Virus record (IMG/VR): IMGVR_UViG_3300032116_000457
Location: 1-41,907 of that record
DNA from: a virus
Reading direction: 5' to 3' (one strand)
DNA length: 41,907 nt
Both the position numbers and the translations under genes were made by a program. Below the pieces are notes generated by a model, which saw nothing but the letters and a program-made list of their open reading frames with translations, had not been told where the DNA came from and made no database searches. Of the stretch, positions 34,658 through 41,907 are shown piece by piece (positions within the stretch are counted from its first letter, which is position 1; each line of letters begins with the position of its first letter).

Positions 34658-35575
34658 ATGGCTTTAAATAGAATCACCGCAAATAGAGTAACACTTAGAA
34701 GAATGACGGGTCCTTCTTTGGGTATTACTCAACCGTCTTTTATTGAATATCTCGTTTTAGCAGGTGGTGGTGGAAGTTATGATGGGTCTGGTCAAAACAT
34801 CTATGCACAAGGTGGCGGTGGTGGCGGTGGTGGTTTAAGAACAGGTTTAGCCTTTCCTGCTGTTGGAGCAGTGCTTCAAGTAACAGTTGGTGGTGGTGGT
34901 TCAGGTTCATCATCCGGTTCAAACTCTTCAATTACATTTAATAATCCGGCTGTTTGGTCAAATGTTGTTTGTGATGGTGGTGGTCGTGGGGCATTTTTTG
35001 GATATCCAGTCCAAATTGGTAACGGATCTTTAAGATCAGCACTGCCTGGTGGTTCGGGTGGCGGTGGTTACGCACAACCACAATGGAATGGTGTTTTTGC
35101 TACGGGTGCAGCAGGCTATCCGCCATTAGGTAATAATGGTGGAGGCGGCTCTGCCAATCCATCTTCTGCTTCTGCTTCTGGTGGTGGAGGTGGTGCGGGT
35201 GGTGCGGGTGGTGCAGGTGGTTTTCCTAGTTATGTTGGTGGTGCTGGTGGAGTGGGAATATCTAGCGCAATTACAGGTTCATCTCTTACATATGGAGCAG
35301 GGGGTGCTGGTATCGGTAGTGGTGGAGCCGGAACTCAAAATGCTCCAGGTGGTGCTGCAAATGCATCAGCACCGTTAGCAAATCGTGGTGGCGGTGCTGG
35401 TGGTTGCGATGGTGGTATTGTGGGTCCTACAGTATTATCTGGAGCAAGTGGAGTTGTTATATTTAAAAGTGTAATTAGGGCATCAAGCACGACAGGTAGC
35501 GCAACCGAAACTAACTTAGGCTCATCTTGGTTATATCAATTTACTGGCTCTGGTACTATAACTTTTTTACAATAA
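34658..35575 (+). CDS. Glycine-rich fibre-tip adhesin-like protein, one domain (family G, copy 1)
   Basis: A 305-residue protein. After a 30-residue basic start (LNRITANRVTLRRMTG), the domain FIEYLVLAGGGGSYDG opens a region dominated by Gly tracts (GGGGGGGG, GGSGGGG, GGGGGAGGAGGAGG), closing with GASGVVIFKSVI. The C-terminus (SSWLYQFTGSGTITFLQ) is an extra beta segment. Gly tracts of this kind form polyglycine-II sandwiches in gp38-type adhesins of T-even-like phages, where loops bind the receptor. It is therefore a candidate receptor-binding protein. Confidence 0.75.
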   Translation: MALNRITANRVTLRRMTGPSLGITQPSFIEYLVLAGGGGSYDGSGQNIYAQGGGGGGGGLRTGLAFPAVGAVLQVTVGGGGSGSSSGSNSSITFNNPAVWSNVVCDGGGRGAFFGYPVQIGNGSLRSALPGGSGGGGYAQPQWNGVFATGAAGYPPLGNNGGGGSANPSSASASGGGGGAGGAGGAGGFPSYVGGAGGVGISSAITGSSLTYGAGGAGIGSGGAGTQNAPGGAANASAPLANRGGGAGGCDGGIVGPTVLSGASGVVIFKSVIRASSTTGSATETNLGSSWLYQFTGSGTITFLQ

Positions 35576-35578
35576 ATA
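35571..35578 (+). promoter_or_regulatory. Candidate late promoter between the two adhesin cassettes
   Basis: AATAAATA followed by CT, one mismatch to TATAAATA. It overlaps the stop of the first adhesin and is 26 bases before the ATG at 35604, which has AGAGGTG as ribosome site. Confidence 0.58.
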
Positions 35579-35603
35579 CTTTTATTTAATTAGAGGTGAT
35601 TGA

Positions 35604-36023
35604 ATGAATAACGAACAAATTTCTTATGCACAATATTTGGTAGGAAACAACAACAAACTTGTATGTGGTATTGACACTGCAATTAAAGCACTCAGACCAA
35701 GTGCAAGATATGATATGTCTGCATCTGGTGGTCATTTTGAGTTTACAAGATGGGAAGACGAGGCGGGAACAAAACCACCAACTAAAGAAGAGATTTTTAA
35801 AGAATTGGAATATCAGAATAAGTTTATTGAATACTGGCAGCACTTTATTGATCGTGCTGCAAACTATCCTGATATTGTAACTATAGTAAACAATTTATGG
35901 GAAGCAATGGATAACAGTGAAATTCCAGGCAAGGGAACAAAGTTCTATGAGTCAATCAAAGAAATCAATGACAAGTTTCCCACACCAGCAGGTGAACCAC
36001 CAGTAAGACCGACATACGAATAA
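35604..36023 (+). CDS. Putative tail-fibre assembly/adaptor protein (XkdW-like features)
   Basis: A 139-residue soluble protein. Residues 1-60 give beta strands and SGGHFEFTRWEDEAG, followed by KPPTKEEIFKELEYQNKFIEYWQH. The W-x-x-x...PPTKEEI-helix pattern resembles XkdW and fibre-assembly chaperones, in which a short beta domain precedes a PTxEEI helix. The C-terminal third is helical with a proline-rich end (PTPAGEPPVRPTYE). It lies between the first adhesin and the second cassette. A fibre-assembly role is inferred. Confidence 0.6.
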   Translation: MNNEQISYAQYLVGNNNKLVCGIDTAIKALRPSARYDMSASGGHFEFTRWEDEAGTKPPTKEEIFKELEYQNKFIEYWQHFIDRAANYPDIVTIVNNLWEAMDNSEIPGKGTKFYESIKEINDKFPTPAGEPPVRPTYE

Positions 36024-36034
36024 TAGGAAATTAA

Positions 36035-36487
36035 ATGTCATATATTGGCAATCAAGTAACTTCAGTACCACATGTAGTTAATATCTACAGTGGTGATGAT
36101 GCAACTACAACTTTTGGACCGTTGATTAGAGCCCCGGCTGGAGTTGCTGCAATTGCAGTTTTCATTGGTGGTTTGTATAAAGTACCCAATGTTGATTATA
36201 TATTAAACGGTGATTTAATTATTTTTACTTCTGCGCCTGCCACGGGAGTAAATAACATTGTTATTCATCATTTAGGTGCTGGCTCATCAACTCAAGTTCC
36301 ATCTGATGGTTCGGTTACTGGCACAAAGATGGCAGTAAATGCTATTCGTGCGAATAATATTGTTGCTGGTCAAATTACTGGAAATTTGATTACAACAAAT
36401 GCAATTTCATCAAATAATTTTTCAGCGGAAGCAAATTTAAAAATTTCAAGTTCGGGCATTGTAAGTTCGATCATATTCGGAGGTTAA
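36035..36487 (+). CDS. Tail-fibre-like protein of the MSYIGN family (family A, copy 2)
   Basis: A 150-residue protein beginning MSYIGNQV. It matches the protein at 33804 through the beta domain (AIAVFIGGLYKVPNVDYILNG, IIFTSAPATGVNNIVIHHLG) and the tail (AGQITGNLITTNAISSNNF, then IIFGG). Its middle is shorter, and the N-terminal strands have diverged. The ribosome site is AATAGGAAATT. It heads a second A-B-G cassette. Confidence 0.75.
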   Translation: MSYIGNQVTSVPHVVNIYSGDDATTTFGPLIRAPAGVAAIAVFIGGLYKVPNVDYILNGDLIIFTSAPATGVNNIVIHHLGAGSSTQVPSDGSVTGTKMAVNAIRANNIVAGQITGNLITTNAISSNNFSAEANLKISSSGIVSSIIFGG

Positions 36488-36490
36488 TAA

Positions 36491-36874
36491 ATGGCAGCGC
36501 CAAACATTGTTAGCGTAACAGATATCAGAGGTAAAAGTAACGTCGCCAACGTTACGACAGTTTCATCGTCAGTGATTGTTAATCCTGTCAACTCAAATAA
36601 AGTGTTTAAGGTTAATACACTGATTGTGTCTAATGTTGACGGATCCAATTCTGGTAACGTATCGGTTGAACTGTTTAAATTTGGCGCACAAAACACAAGC
36701 ACAGGTGTTGGCAACTCAGTTTATGCAATTGCAAATGTAGTTACTGTACCTGCCAAATCATCACTTGATATTCTGTCAAAATCACTTTACTTGGAAGAAG
36801 GTGATAACATCAGAGTCAGGGCTGATGCAAATAATCGTTTACACTTTATCTCATCGTTTGAGGAAATTAGTTAA
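36491..36874 (+). CDS. Small beta-rich virion protein (family B, copy 3)
   Basis: A 127-residue protein: MAAPNIVSVTDIRGKSNVANVT, VFKVNTLIVSNVDGSNSGNVSVELFKFG, VTVPAKSSLDILSKSLYLEEGDNIRVRADA, and FISSFEEIS at the end. It shares the central strand and the EGDxIxV...EIS tail with 33469 and 34307. It lies three bases after the previous stop and couples to the adhesin by TAATG (36872-36876). Confidence 0.75.
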   Translation: MAAPNIVSVTDIRGKSNVANVTTVSSSVIVNPVNSNKVFKVNTLIVSNVDGSNSGNVSVELFKFGAQNTSTGVGNSVYAIANVVTVPAKSSLDILSKSLYLEEGDNIRVRADANNRLHFISSFEEIS

Positions 36875-39519
36875 TGGCTAAGGGATTTAATGGCGGAATT
36901 ATTGGCACACGAAACCTAACCACTGGTGGTGGTATTGGGCAAGGTACCGCCACAGGAATTTGGTCTTTAAGTGAAGCACAAATAGCAAGACTTGCTGGTA
37001 TATGGCCAGAGGAAGTGCCGTCTGGAATTTTTAATGGTGTTCAAATATTCTCAGAAAGTTCAACTTGGACTGTGCCTATAGGTGTAACAAGTGTTGAGTA
37101 TCTTGTTGTCGGTGGTGGTGGCGGTGGTAGTGGGTATCAGCCGGCTGTCGATTGGGGTGGTGGCGGTGGTGCTGGTGGTTATCTTGCAAGTCCAAATATA
37201 TCAGTAACTCCGACTGCACAATATACAGTTGTCGTTGGTGCTGGTGGTGCGGGAGGTGTTGGTGGCACCAGTGGTAGTAATGGTTCGAATTCGGGGATTT
37301 TTAATACTGCTACGGGAAATACAATAGTATCTTGGGCTATTGGCGGTGGTGGTGGGTTTCTTGGGGCCGGCAATCGATCTGGTGGTTCTGGTGGCGGTGC
37401 TGGGTCAAGCCCAGTGGGTGGATTAGGAACGCCTGGACAAGGTAATAATGGTGGAGCCCCTTACGGTGGTGGTGGTGGCGCCGGCGCCGCAGGAGGTGGT
37501 TCGCCTGGCACCATCGGCGGTGGTAGTGGTGGTGGTAGAGGTGGTGTCGGAATATTTTCAACAATCACAGGTGCTAATACAGGATATGCTGGCGGTGGAG
37601 GTGGAAGTAATAGTGGTTCAGGTGCTAACACAACTGGAGGTGGTAATGGTGGGATTCATGCTCTCAGTATAAATCCTGGTGTTTCGGGCAATAATTCTAC
37701 AGGTGGTGGAGGCGGTGGGGGTGGATATGGTGGTTCGCCCGCACCTGCTACCGGTGGTTCCGGTGGTTCAGGTGTTGTTATTCTTAAATGGAGATATGGT
37801 GAAATTTCAAATCAAACATTCGTTTTCGCAAACACAAGTCAATTTATAATACCTAATGGTGTCACCACAATTGATTATTTTTTAGTTGCGGGCGGTGGCG
37901 GCGGTGGCGGTGGTTCCGGTGGTGGCGGTGGTGCTGGTGGTGTTCTACAAGGCACAGGTTATGCAGTAGGACCTAATCAAATCTATACAATTCGAATTGG
38001 TAGTGGTGGAGTTGGTGGTCCTGGGTCGCCAGCTAGTGTTAAAGGTTCTAATGGAACAAGCACTGTTTTATCCGCTGGCAATACGGCAAATGCTGAGATT
38101 TTAATTGCAATAGGTGGAGGTGGTGGCGGTGGTCAATCGCCTGGAGTTGCAACATGGGGAAATTCTGGTGGCTCTGGTGGCGGTGGTCAAGTATCTCCCG
38201 GATCACCGATTGGTCCATCCGGCCGAGGCACACCGGGACAAGGTTTTAACGGTGGTGATAGTTACGCTGGTTTTGGCAATTACGGCACTGGTGGTGGTGG
38301 TGGCGCTGGCGGTGTAGGACAATCTGGTACTGCACCATCTGGTGGTAATGGTGGTATAGGAATATTTTCATCATTATCAGGTTCTAATGTTGCATATGCT
38401 GGCGGCGGTGGTGGTGGTTCTTATGATGGCTTTATGTCTTTTGGTGGTGCAGGCTACGCATTATACTCTTCGGGCGCACCTTGGTTAGGAACACCATATG
38501 GCGCAGGTAATGGACTTGGTGGACCTTCTTCTGGTGCTACTGGTCGAAATGCCAATAATTCAACCGGCGGCGGTGGCGGCGGCGGCGGTGCAGGTCCAAG
38601 TTGGTCTTCTTCTGGAGGATCAGGCGCCTCAGGTTTTGCTGTCATCAAAATCTCAGCAATACAAAACAAAGTTGCAATCTTTTCTAACACCACTACATGG
38701 AGTGTGCCGGATGGTGTAACTAGTATTGATTATCTTGTGGTTGCTGGTGGTGGTGCTGGTGCTGGTGGCTATGCGGCTGGAGGTGGTGGTGCTGGTGGTT
38801 TTAGAACAGGTTCAGGCACTTCTGTAACACCTGGTGCATCTCACGTAATTGTTGTTGGTGCAGGTGGTGCCGGTACCACTTCATATGGTGTTACTGGTGC
38901 AAATGGTTCGAATTCAGGAATTTGGTCATCATCACCATTTCCTGCTATTTGGTCGTCAGGTGGTGGTACGGGTGGAGCAGGAGGACCGGCTGGAGGTAGT
39001 TCTGGACCCACTAACGTTAATGGTAGTTCCGGTGGATCTGGAGGTGGCGGCAGTGGTAATTCAGGTGGTTCTGGTGGTCCAGGAAATGCTGGTGGATATT
39101 CACCTGCCGAAGGTGGTGGTGGCTCCAATGGTTTATTTTCACCGTCTGGTGCGGATAGATTAGGAGGTGGTGGCGGTGGCGCAGGAAGCGTACCCACTTG
39201 GTCTGGCGCCAATGGTGCAGTCGGTCTATTCTCATCAATTTCTGGTGCTAATACTGCATATGCTGGTGGTGGTGGAGGTGCATATCCACAAGGCGTTCAA
39301 GCCGGCGGTGGAGGTTATGCTCCATATGGTGTATTAGTCGGAACTCCTTTTGGTGCTGGTGCTGGTCAAAAACAGGGCGGTTATCCATACAGTCCAACAG
39401 TCATAAATGCTACAAGTGCGAATAATAACACTGGTGGTGGCGGTGGTGGTGGTAATAATCCAACTGGAGAATCGACAGGAAGTGGTGGTTCAGGTGTTGT
39501 CATTATCAAATGGACATAA
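36874..39519 (+). CDS. Large glycine-rich fibre-tip adhesin with three tandem domains (family G, copy 2)
   Basis: An 881-residue protein. A 60-residue head (GFNGGIIGTRNLTTGGGIGQG, AQIARLAGIWPEEVPSG) precedes three repeats beginning TWTVPIGVTSVEYLVVGGGG (about 62), FIIPNGVTTIDYFLVAGGGG (about 322) and TWSVPDGVTSIDYLVVAGGG (about 606), each about 265-285 residues and ending GVVILKW, FAVIKIS and GVVIIKW. Each contains Gly tracts and an NGSNSGI- or NGTSTVL-type turn. The adhesin at 34658 is a one-domain relative. The Gly-rich fold is that of phage receptor-binding tips. Three domains on one chain are unusual. Confidence 0.8.
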   Translation: MAKGFNGGIIGTRNLTTGGGIGQGTATGIWSLSEAQIARLAGIWPEEVPSGIFNGVQIFSESSTWTVPIGVTSVEYLVVGGGGGGSGYQPAVDWGGGGGAGGYLASPNISVTPTAQYTVVVGAGGAGGVGGTSGSNGSNSGIFNTATGNTIVSWAIGGGGGFLGAGNRSGGSGGGAGSSPVGGLGTPGQGNNGGAPYGGGGGAGAAGGGSPGTIGGGSGGGRGGVGIFSTITGANTGYAGGGGGSNSGSGANTTGGGNGGIHALSINPGVSGNNSTGGGGGGGGYGGSPAPATGGSGGSGVVILKWRYGEISNQTFVFANTSQFIIPNGVTTIDYFLVAGGGGGGGGSGGGGGAGGVLQGTGYAVGPNQIYTIRIGSGGVGGPGSPASVKGSNGTSTVLSAGNTANAEILIAIGGGGGGGQSPGVATWGNSGGSGGGGQVSPGSPIGPSGRGTPGQGFNGGDSYAGFGNYGTGGGGGAGGVGQSGTAPSGGNGGIGIFSSLSGSNVAYAGGGGGGSYDGFMSFGGAGYALYSSGAPWLGTPYGAGNGLGGPSSGATGRNANNSTGGGGGGGGAGPSWSSSGGSGASGFAVIKISAIQNKVAIFSNTTTWSVPDGVTSIDYLVVAGGGAGAGGYAAGGGGAGGFRTGSGTSVTPGASHVIVVGAGGAGTTSYGVTGANGSNSGIWSSSPFPAIWSSGGGTGGAGGPAGGSSGPTNVNGSSGGSGGGGSGNSGGSGGPGNAGGYSPAEGGGGSNGLFSPSGADRLGGGGGGAGSVPTWSGANGAVGLFSSISGANTAYAGGGGGAYPQGVQAGGGGYAPYGVLVGTPFGAGAGQKQGGYPYSPTVINATSANNNTGGGGGGGNNPTGESTGSGGSGVVIIKWT
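37060..39516 (+). repeat. Three tandem glycine-rich domains, each about 740-830 bases
   Basis: Units at about 37060-37795, 37840-38655 and 38690-39516. Each opens with a (V/I)Px-GVTS/T-(I/V)(D/E)Y motif and closes with a (G/F)(V/A)VI(L/K/I)K motif. Confidence 0.75.
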
Positions 39520-39526
39520 ATAGATT

Positions 39527-39534
39527 TATAAATA
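39527..39534 (+). promoter_or_regulatory. Perfect T4-type late promoter TATAAATA
   Basis: Exact consensus TATAAATA, followed by CAAAG and an AGAGGGAG ribosome site, 33 bases before the ATG at 39568. A second ATAAATA lies at 39516-39522. Confidence 0.75.
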
Positions 39535-39567
39535 CAAAGTAACTTTTAACAAAGAGGGAGTTTTTAG

Positions 39568-39957
39568 ATGGCACATTTTGCACAACTTGATGAAAACAAT
39601 GTTGTAACTCAAGTCATTGTTGTGTCCAACAATGAATTACTTGACGCTAATGGCGTTGAGCGTGAAGAATTAGGTATTGGTTTCTGTCAAAGATTGTTTG
39701 GTGGCAATTGGAAGCAGACATCATACAATCATAACTTCCGCAAGCGTTATGCAGGTGTCGGTTATACATACAATGCAGAATTGGATGCGTTCGTTCCACC
39801 AAAACCGTATGCTTCATGGGTGTTGAACAATGAAGATGTAAATTGGGAAGCACCTGTAGCTATGCCTTCGGATGCCGGCATGGGTGAGGGTAAGAAGATG
39901 TATACATGGGATGAAGAAACAGTTTCATGGAAAGAAGTTGAACCACAACCTGCGTAA
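39568..39957 (+). CDS. Conserved T4-like virion-associated protein, own transcription unit
   Basis: A 129-residue protein: AHFAQLDENNVVTQVIVVSNNELLD, GIGFCQRLFGGNWKQTSYN, RKRYAGVGYTYNAELDAFVPPKPYASW, then a YTWDEETVSWKEV end. Two copies of the aromatic YxYxxxxDAFxPPKP / YxWDEExxxW strand look like short beta units. This protein type is frequent in aquatic T4-like phages near fibre genes. Its role is unknown to me. It is the only gene between a perfect late promoter (39527) and a terminator (39981), so it is expected to be expressed alone and strongly late in infection. Confidence 0.75.
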   Translation: MAHFAQLDENNVVTQVIVVSNNELLDANGVEREELGIGFCQRLFGGNWKQTSYNHNFRKRYAGVGYTYNAELDAFVPPKPYASWVLNNEDVNWEAPVAMPSDAGMGEGKKMYTWDEETVSWKEVEPQPA

Positions 39958-39980
39958 CATTGTTTTTCAATCATAAAACA

Positions 39981-40005
39981 AAAACCCCGCTAGTCGGGGT
40001 TTTTT
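39981..40005 (+). terminator. Rho-independent terminator, possibly bidirectional
   Basis: Perfect 9-bp stem AAAACCCCG / CGGGGTTTT with loop CTAGT and a T-run to 40005. Flanking A-run and T-run allow use from either strand. Confidence 0.9.
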
Positions 40006-40024
40006 ATTAGCGGTACAAGATTGA

Positions 40025-40032
40025 CTAAATAC
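40025..40032 (+). promoter_or_regulatory. Weak late-promoter candidate before 40053
   Basis: CTAAATAC, matching the extended ATAAATAC form seen at other sites here except for the first base, 21 bases before the TTG start and just after a terminator. Confidence 0.35.
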
Positions 40033-40052
40033 ACGATTAGAAGGAGACAATC

Positions 40053-40388
40053 TTGGCGGCATACGTAGAAATTACCATTGAGCAAGGTGCAAACCTCACA
40101 TCAACTGTCACAGTAAATGATACACAAGGTGACTCCGTAAATCTTACAACATATTCTGCATCGGCTCAATTACGCAAATCATATTATTCTTCATCAGCAA
40201 ATACACTTTCCGCAATCATTACTGGAAATGCGAACGGTCAAATCACGTTATCGATGACCGCTGCAAACACAGCAAATTTAACGCCAGGCCGATATGTGTA
40301 TGACTTGATTATCAGAAACTCTGTTGATAACTCCGTGACACGTGTAGTAGAAGGCACTGCTGTTGTACTTCCATCAGTTACGAGGTAA
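40053..40388 (+). CDS. Beta-rich virion protein with TTG start
   Basis: A 111-residue protein: AAYVEITIEQGANLTSTVTVND, then YSASAQLRKSYYSSSANTLSAII, ITLSMTAANTANLTPGRYVYDLIIRNS and TRVVEGTAVVLPSVTR. The pattern (QG.N...TVTV, AxAQLRKSYYSS, GRYVYDL) is that of a small Ig-like structural protein found near fibres in T4-like aquatic phages. The start is TTG, as AAGGAG lies eight bases upstream (40041-40046) and no in-frame ATG is close. Gene 40392 follows after three bases. Confidence 0.75.
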   Translation: MAAYVEITIEQGANLTSTVTVNDTQGDSVNLTTYSASAQLRKSYYSSSANTLSAIITGNANGQITLSMTAANTANLTPGRYVYDLIIRNSVDNSVTRVVEGTAVVLPSVTR

Positions 40389-40391
40389 GTC

Positions 40392-40613
40392 ATGCCAGAT
40401 TTAGGTAAAGTTACGGTTTTTCAACCAAATAGAACAACACTTGTATCACCGAATTACAAACCAAAACCTAATGTTACACTGGCGGAAATTAATGATGTGT
40501 CAACAGATGGTGTGCAAGATGGATTTTCTTTAGTCTATAGTTCGGCAAACAATCGATATGAAACGAAAATTGCTGTCACTGCGATTGCAGATATTGACGG
40601 TGGACTATTCTAA
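40392..40613 (+). CDS. Small putative structural protein, unknown
   Basis: A 73-residue protein: KVTVFQPNRTTLVSPNYKPKPNVTLAEINDVSTDGVQDGFSLVYSSANNRYETKIA. The LxEINDVxTxGxxDGxxLVYxxxxxxYE motif is that of a fibre-attachment or collar repeat found in many phage fibres. It lies three bases after the previous gene and is followed by a fibre, so it may form the base of that fibre. Confidence 0.68.
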   Translation: MPDLGKVTVFQPNRTTLVSPNYKPKPNVTLAEINDVSTDGVQDGFSLVYSSANNRYETKIAVTAIADIDGGLF

Positions 40614-40622
40614 GAATTACAA

Positions 40623-41907
40623 ATGGCAAATACAACAATACAAATAAAGCGTTCACTTGTCACGAACACACCAGCAACACTTAACATTGGTGAGCCAGCG
40701 TATTCATATAGCAGTAATACATTATTCATTGGTTCACCAGCTGGTGACGGTCCTATCATCATTGGTGGTTTCGATTCTTATATTCGTGGCATTTCTGCAT
40801 ATGATAGATTAAATACTGTATTCAATTCTGTTAATGCGACATCTCTTCGTGCAAATAATACCGTAAATGCAAATACTGGTGGCACGATTACTGGTAATCT
40901 AACTATTGTAGGTAATCTGAATATCATTGGCGGTTCAATTGGCGCCAATGTACCAATCGTATTGATTGGTGATAACATCATCACATTGAATGCTGCTATC
41001 AGTCAGTCGGGTACACCGACTATGAATGCGGGTATTGAAATTGATCGTGGTGTGGAAGCAAACGTTTATTTGTTATGGAATGAAACAGACAATAAATGGC
41101 AGTTCACAAATGATGGTATATCATACGATGACTTGGGTGGTTCGGCACCAGCATCATACGCCAACTCTGCGTTTGTAAAAGCAAATTCCGCATTTTTACA
41201 TGCTAATTATTCGTTTGATCATGCGAATAGTGGTTTCATTCAAGCCAACTCAGCATTCTTTCATGCTAACTATTCGTTTGCAAATGCAAATGCTGGTCTT
41301 GCAATGGCCAATGCGGCATATATTCATGCTAACTCAGGATTCATTCAAGCTAATTCATCATTCTTTCATGTAAATGCCGCATACTTACATGCGAATGCTG
41401 CATACACAAGTCAGAACACAAGTGGTATTCGTGCGAACTCTGCATTTGAACAAGCCAACGCAGCATTTATTCATGCAAACTCTGCGTTTCAGTTTCAGAA
41501 TGCATCAGGTAGTTACGCAAATAGCGGGTTTATTCAAGCAAACTCTGCGTATCATCATGCGAATGCTGCTTTCGCAAATGCTAACGGCGCATTTGCTGCT
41601 GCTAATGCTGCTTATATTCAAGCAAACTCAGCATTCATACAGACAAATGCAGCATTCATCCATGCAAATAGCGGCTTCATAAAAACAAACTCAGCGTTTG
41701 ATCATGCGAATGCTGCTTTTGCAAATGCCAACGGTGCCTTTGCTAGAGCCAATGCCGCATTTGCAAATGCCAATGGTGCTTTTGCTGCTGCTAATGCTGC
41801 ATATATTCAAGCAAACTCAGGATTCATTCAGTCCAACGCCGCATTCAATCATGCAAATGCAGGATTTATTCGTGCAAACAATTCACTCAATGCAAACGTT
41901 GGTGGTC
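40623..41907 (+). CDS. Tail fibre with heptad repeats, partial (runs off the window)
   Basis: At least 428 codons, open to the window edge. The N-terminus (TIQIKRSLVTNTPATLNIGEPAYSYSSNTLFIGSP) is a fibre base domain. Next come GNLTIVGNLNIIGG and a NAGIEIDRGVEANVYLLWNETDNKWQFTNDG block known from cyanophage-type fibres. From about residue 180 a seven-residue repeat A-N-[SAG]-[AG]-[FY]-x-x runs on, about 34 units in the window. The start ATG follows an ACAA stretch without strong ribosome site, nine bases after the previous stop, so translation is probably coupled. A trimeric rod is the likely structure. The C-terminus is not in the window. Confidence 0.85.
   Translation, partial: MANTTIQIKRSLVTNTPATLNIGEPAYSYSSNTLFIGSPAGDGPIIIGGFDSYIRGISAYDRLNTVFNSVNATSLRANNTVNANTGGTITGNLTIVGNLNIIGGSIGANVPIVLIGDNIITLNAAISQSGTPTMNAGIEIDRGVEANVYLLWNETDNKWQFTNDGISYDDLGGSAPASYANSAFVKANSAFLHANYSFDHANSGFIQANSAFFHANYSFANANAGLAMANAAYIHANSGFIQANSSFFHVNAAYLHANAAYTSQNTSGIRANSAFEQANAAFIHANSAFQFQNASGSYANSGFIQANSAYHHANAAFANANGAFAAANAAYIQANSAFIQTNAAFIHANSGFIKTNSAFDHANAAFANANGAFARANAAFANANGAFAAANAAYIQANSGFIQSNAAFNHANAGFIRANNSLNANVGG
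41160..41890 (+). repeat. 21-base tandem repeat coding for ANxAFxx heptads
   Basis: About 34 imperfect units encoding ANSAFIQ, ANSAFFH, ANAAYIH, ANGAFAA and similar. Only a few units are irregular (QNTSGIR, QNASGSY). The period is 21 bases and the array continues to near the window end. Confidence 0.85.

Noticed and set aside
37491-37505. GGCGCCGGCGCC palindrome in the large adhesin
   Set aside because: Result of Gly/Ala codon runs (GGC GCC), not a regulatory site.
38841-39212. Proline-rich - strand ORF of 123 codons
   Set aside because: It is the complement of Gly-rich GGT/GGC codons in the adhesin; the Pro/Glu bias comes from base composition.

Overview
This window is a densely packed part of a T4-superfamily myovirus genome (contractile tail). 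It is AT-rich, intergenic gaps are short, and many stop/start codons overlap (ATGA, TAATG). The recognisable proteins (gp33, gp59, gp32, gp26, gp4, gp48, gp53, gp5, PAAR tip, gp25, gp6, gp8, a DUF4815-type giant protein) look most like those of marine or freshwater T4-like phages (cyanophage and pelagiphage relatives). The host cannot be told from the sequence. There are no cyanobacterial auxiliary genes, tRNAs, IS elements or CRISPR arrays, and no stretch over 300 bases lacks a gene.

Layout. (1) 1-3780, + strand: small unknown proteins, a secreted SleB-type cell-wall hydrolase, and the conserved T4 replication/late-transcription cluster gp33 - gp59 - (HAD phosphatase) - gp32, closed by a strong terminator. 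A perfect consensus sigma70 promoter lies inside the hydrolase gene and points at this cluster. (2) 3778-12103, - strand, transcribed in the order gp4, a conserved unknown, a gp54/tube-like protein, gp26, then three large proteins of 573, 700 and 604 aa. gp26 ends on a slippery sequence, and the -1 frame continues as an otherwise start-less ORF, as in tail-assembly chaperones. The three large proteins share an N-terminal motif and a mid-region motif. Each has a hydrophobic segment, and two carry wall-cutting domains (GH24 lysozyme, M15 peptidase). I infer a tape-measure/hub-like paralogous set. (3) 12137-32577, + strand: gp48, gp53, gp27-like hub, gp5 spike without a lysozyme domain, PAAR tip, gp25, gp6, a gp7-like giant, gp8 and a 2093-aa DUF4815-type protein: the baseplate. 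(4) 32579-41907, + strand: fibre and adhesin region, including two copies of a three-gene cassette (MSYIGN protein, small beta protein, glycine-rich adhesin) and a fibre with 7-residue repeats that runs off the window.

How it works together. gp33 should act with a late sigma factor and sliding clamp (not in this window) to fire T4-type late promoters. Several (A/C/T)ATAAATA boxes, one a perfect TATAAATA, sit in front of structural genes. gp59 and gp32 load helicase on and coat replicating DNA. The - strand block builds the tube base, the tail interior and its wall-cutting parts. The + strand block builds spike, wedges and host-recognition apparatus. The hydrolase at 286 is the likely lysis enzyme.
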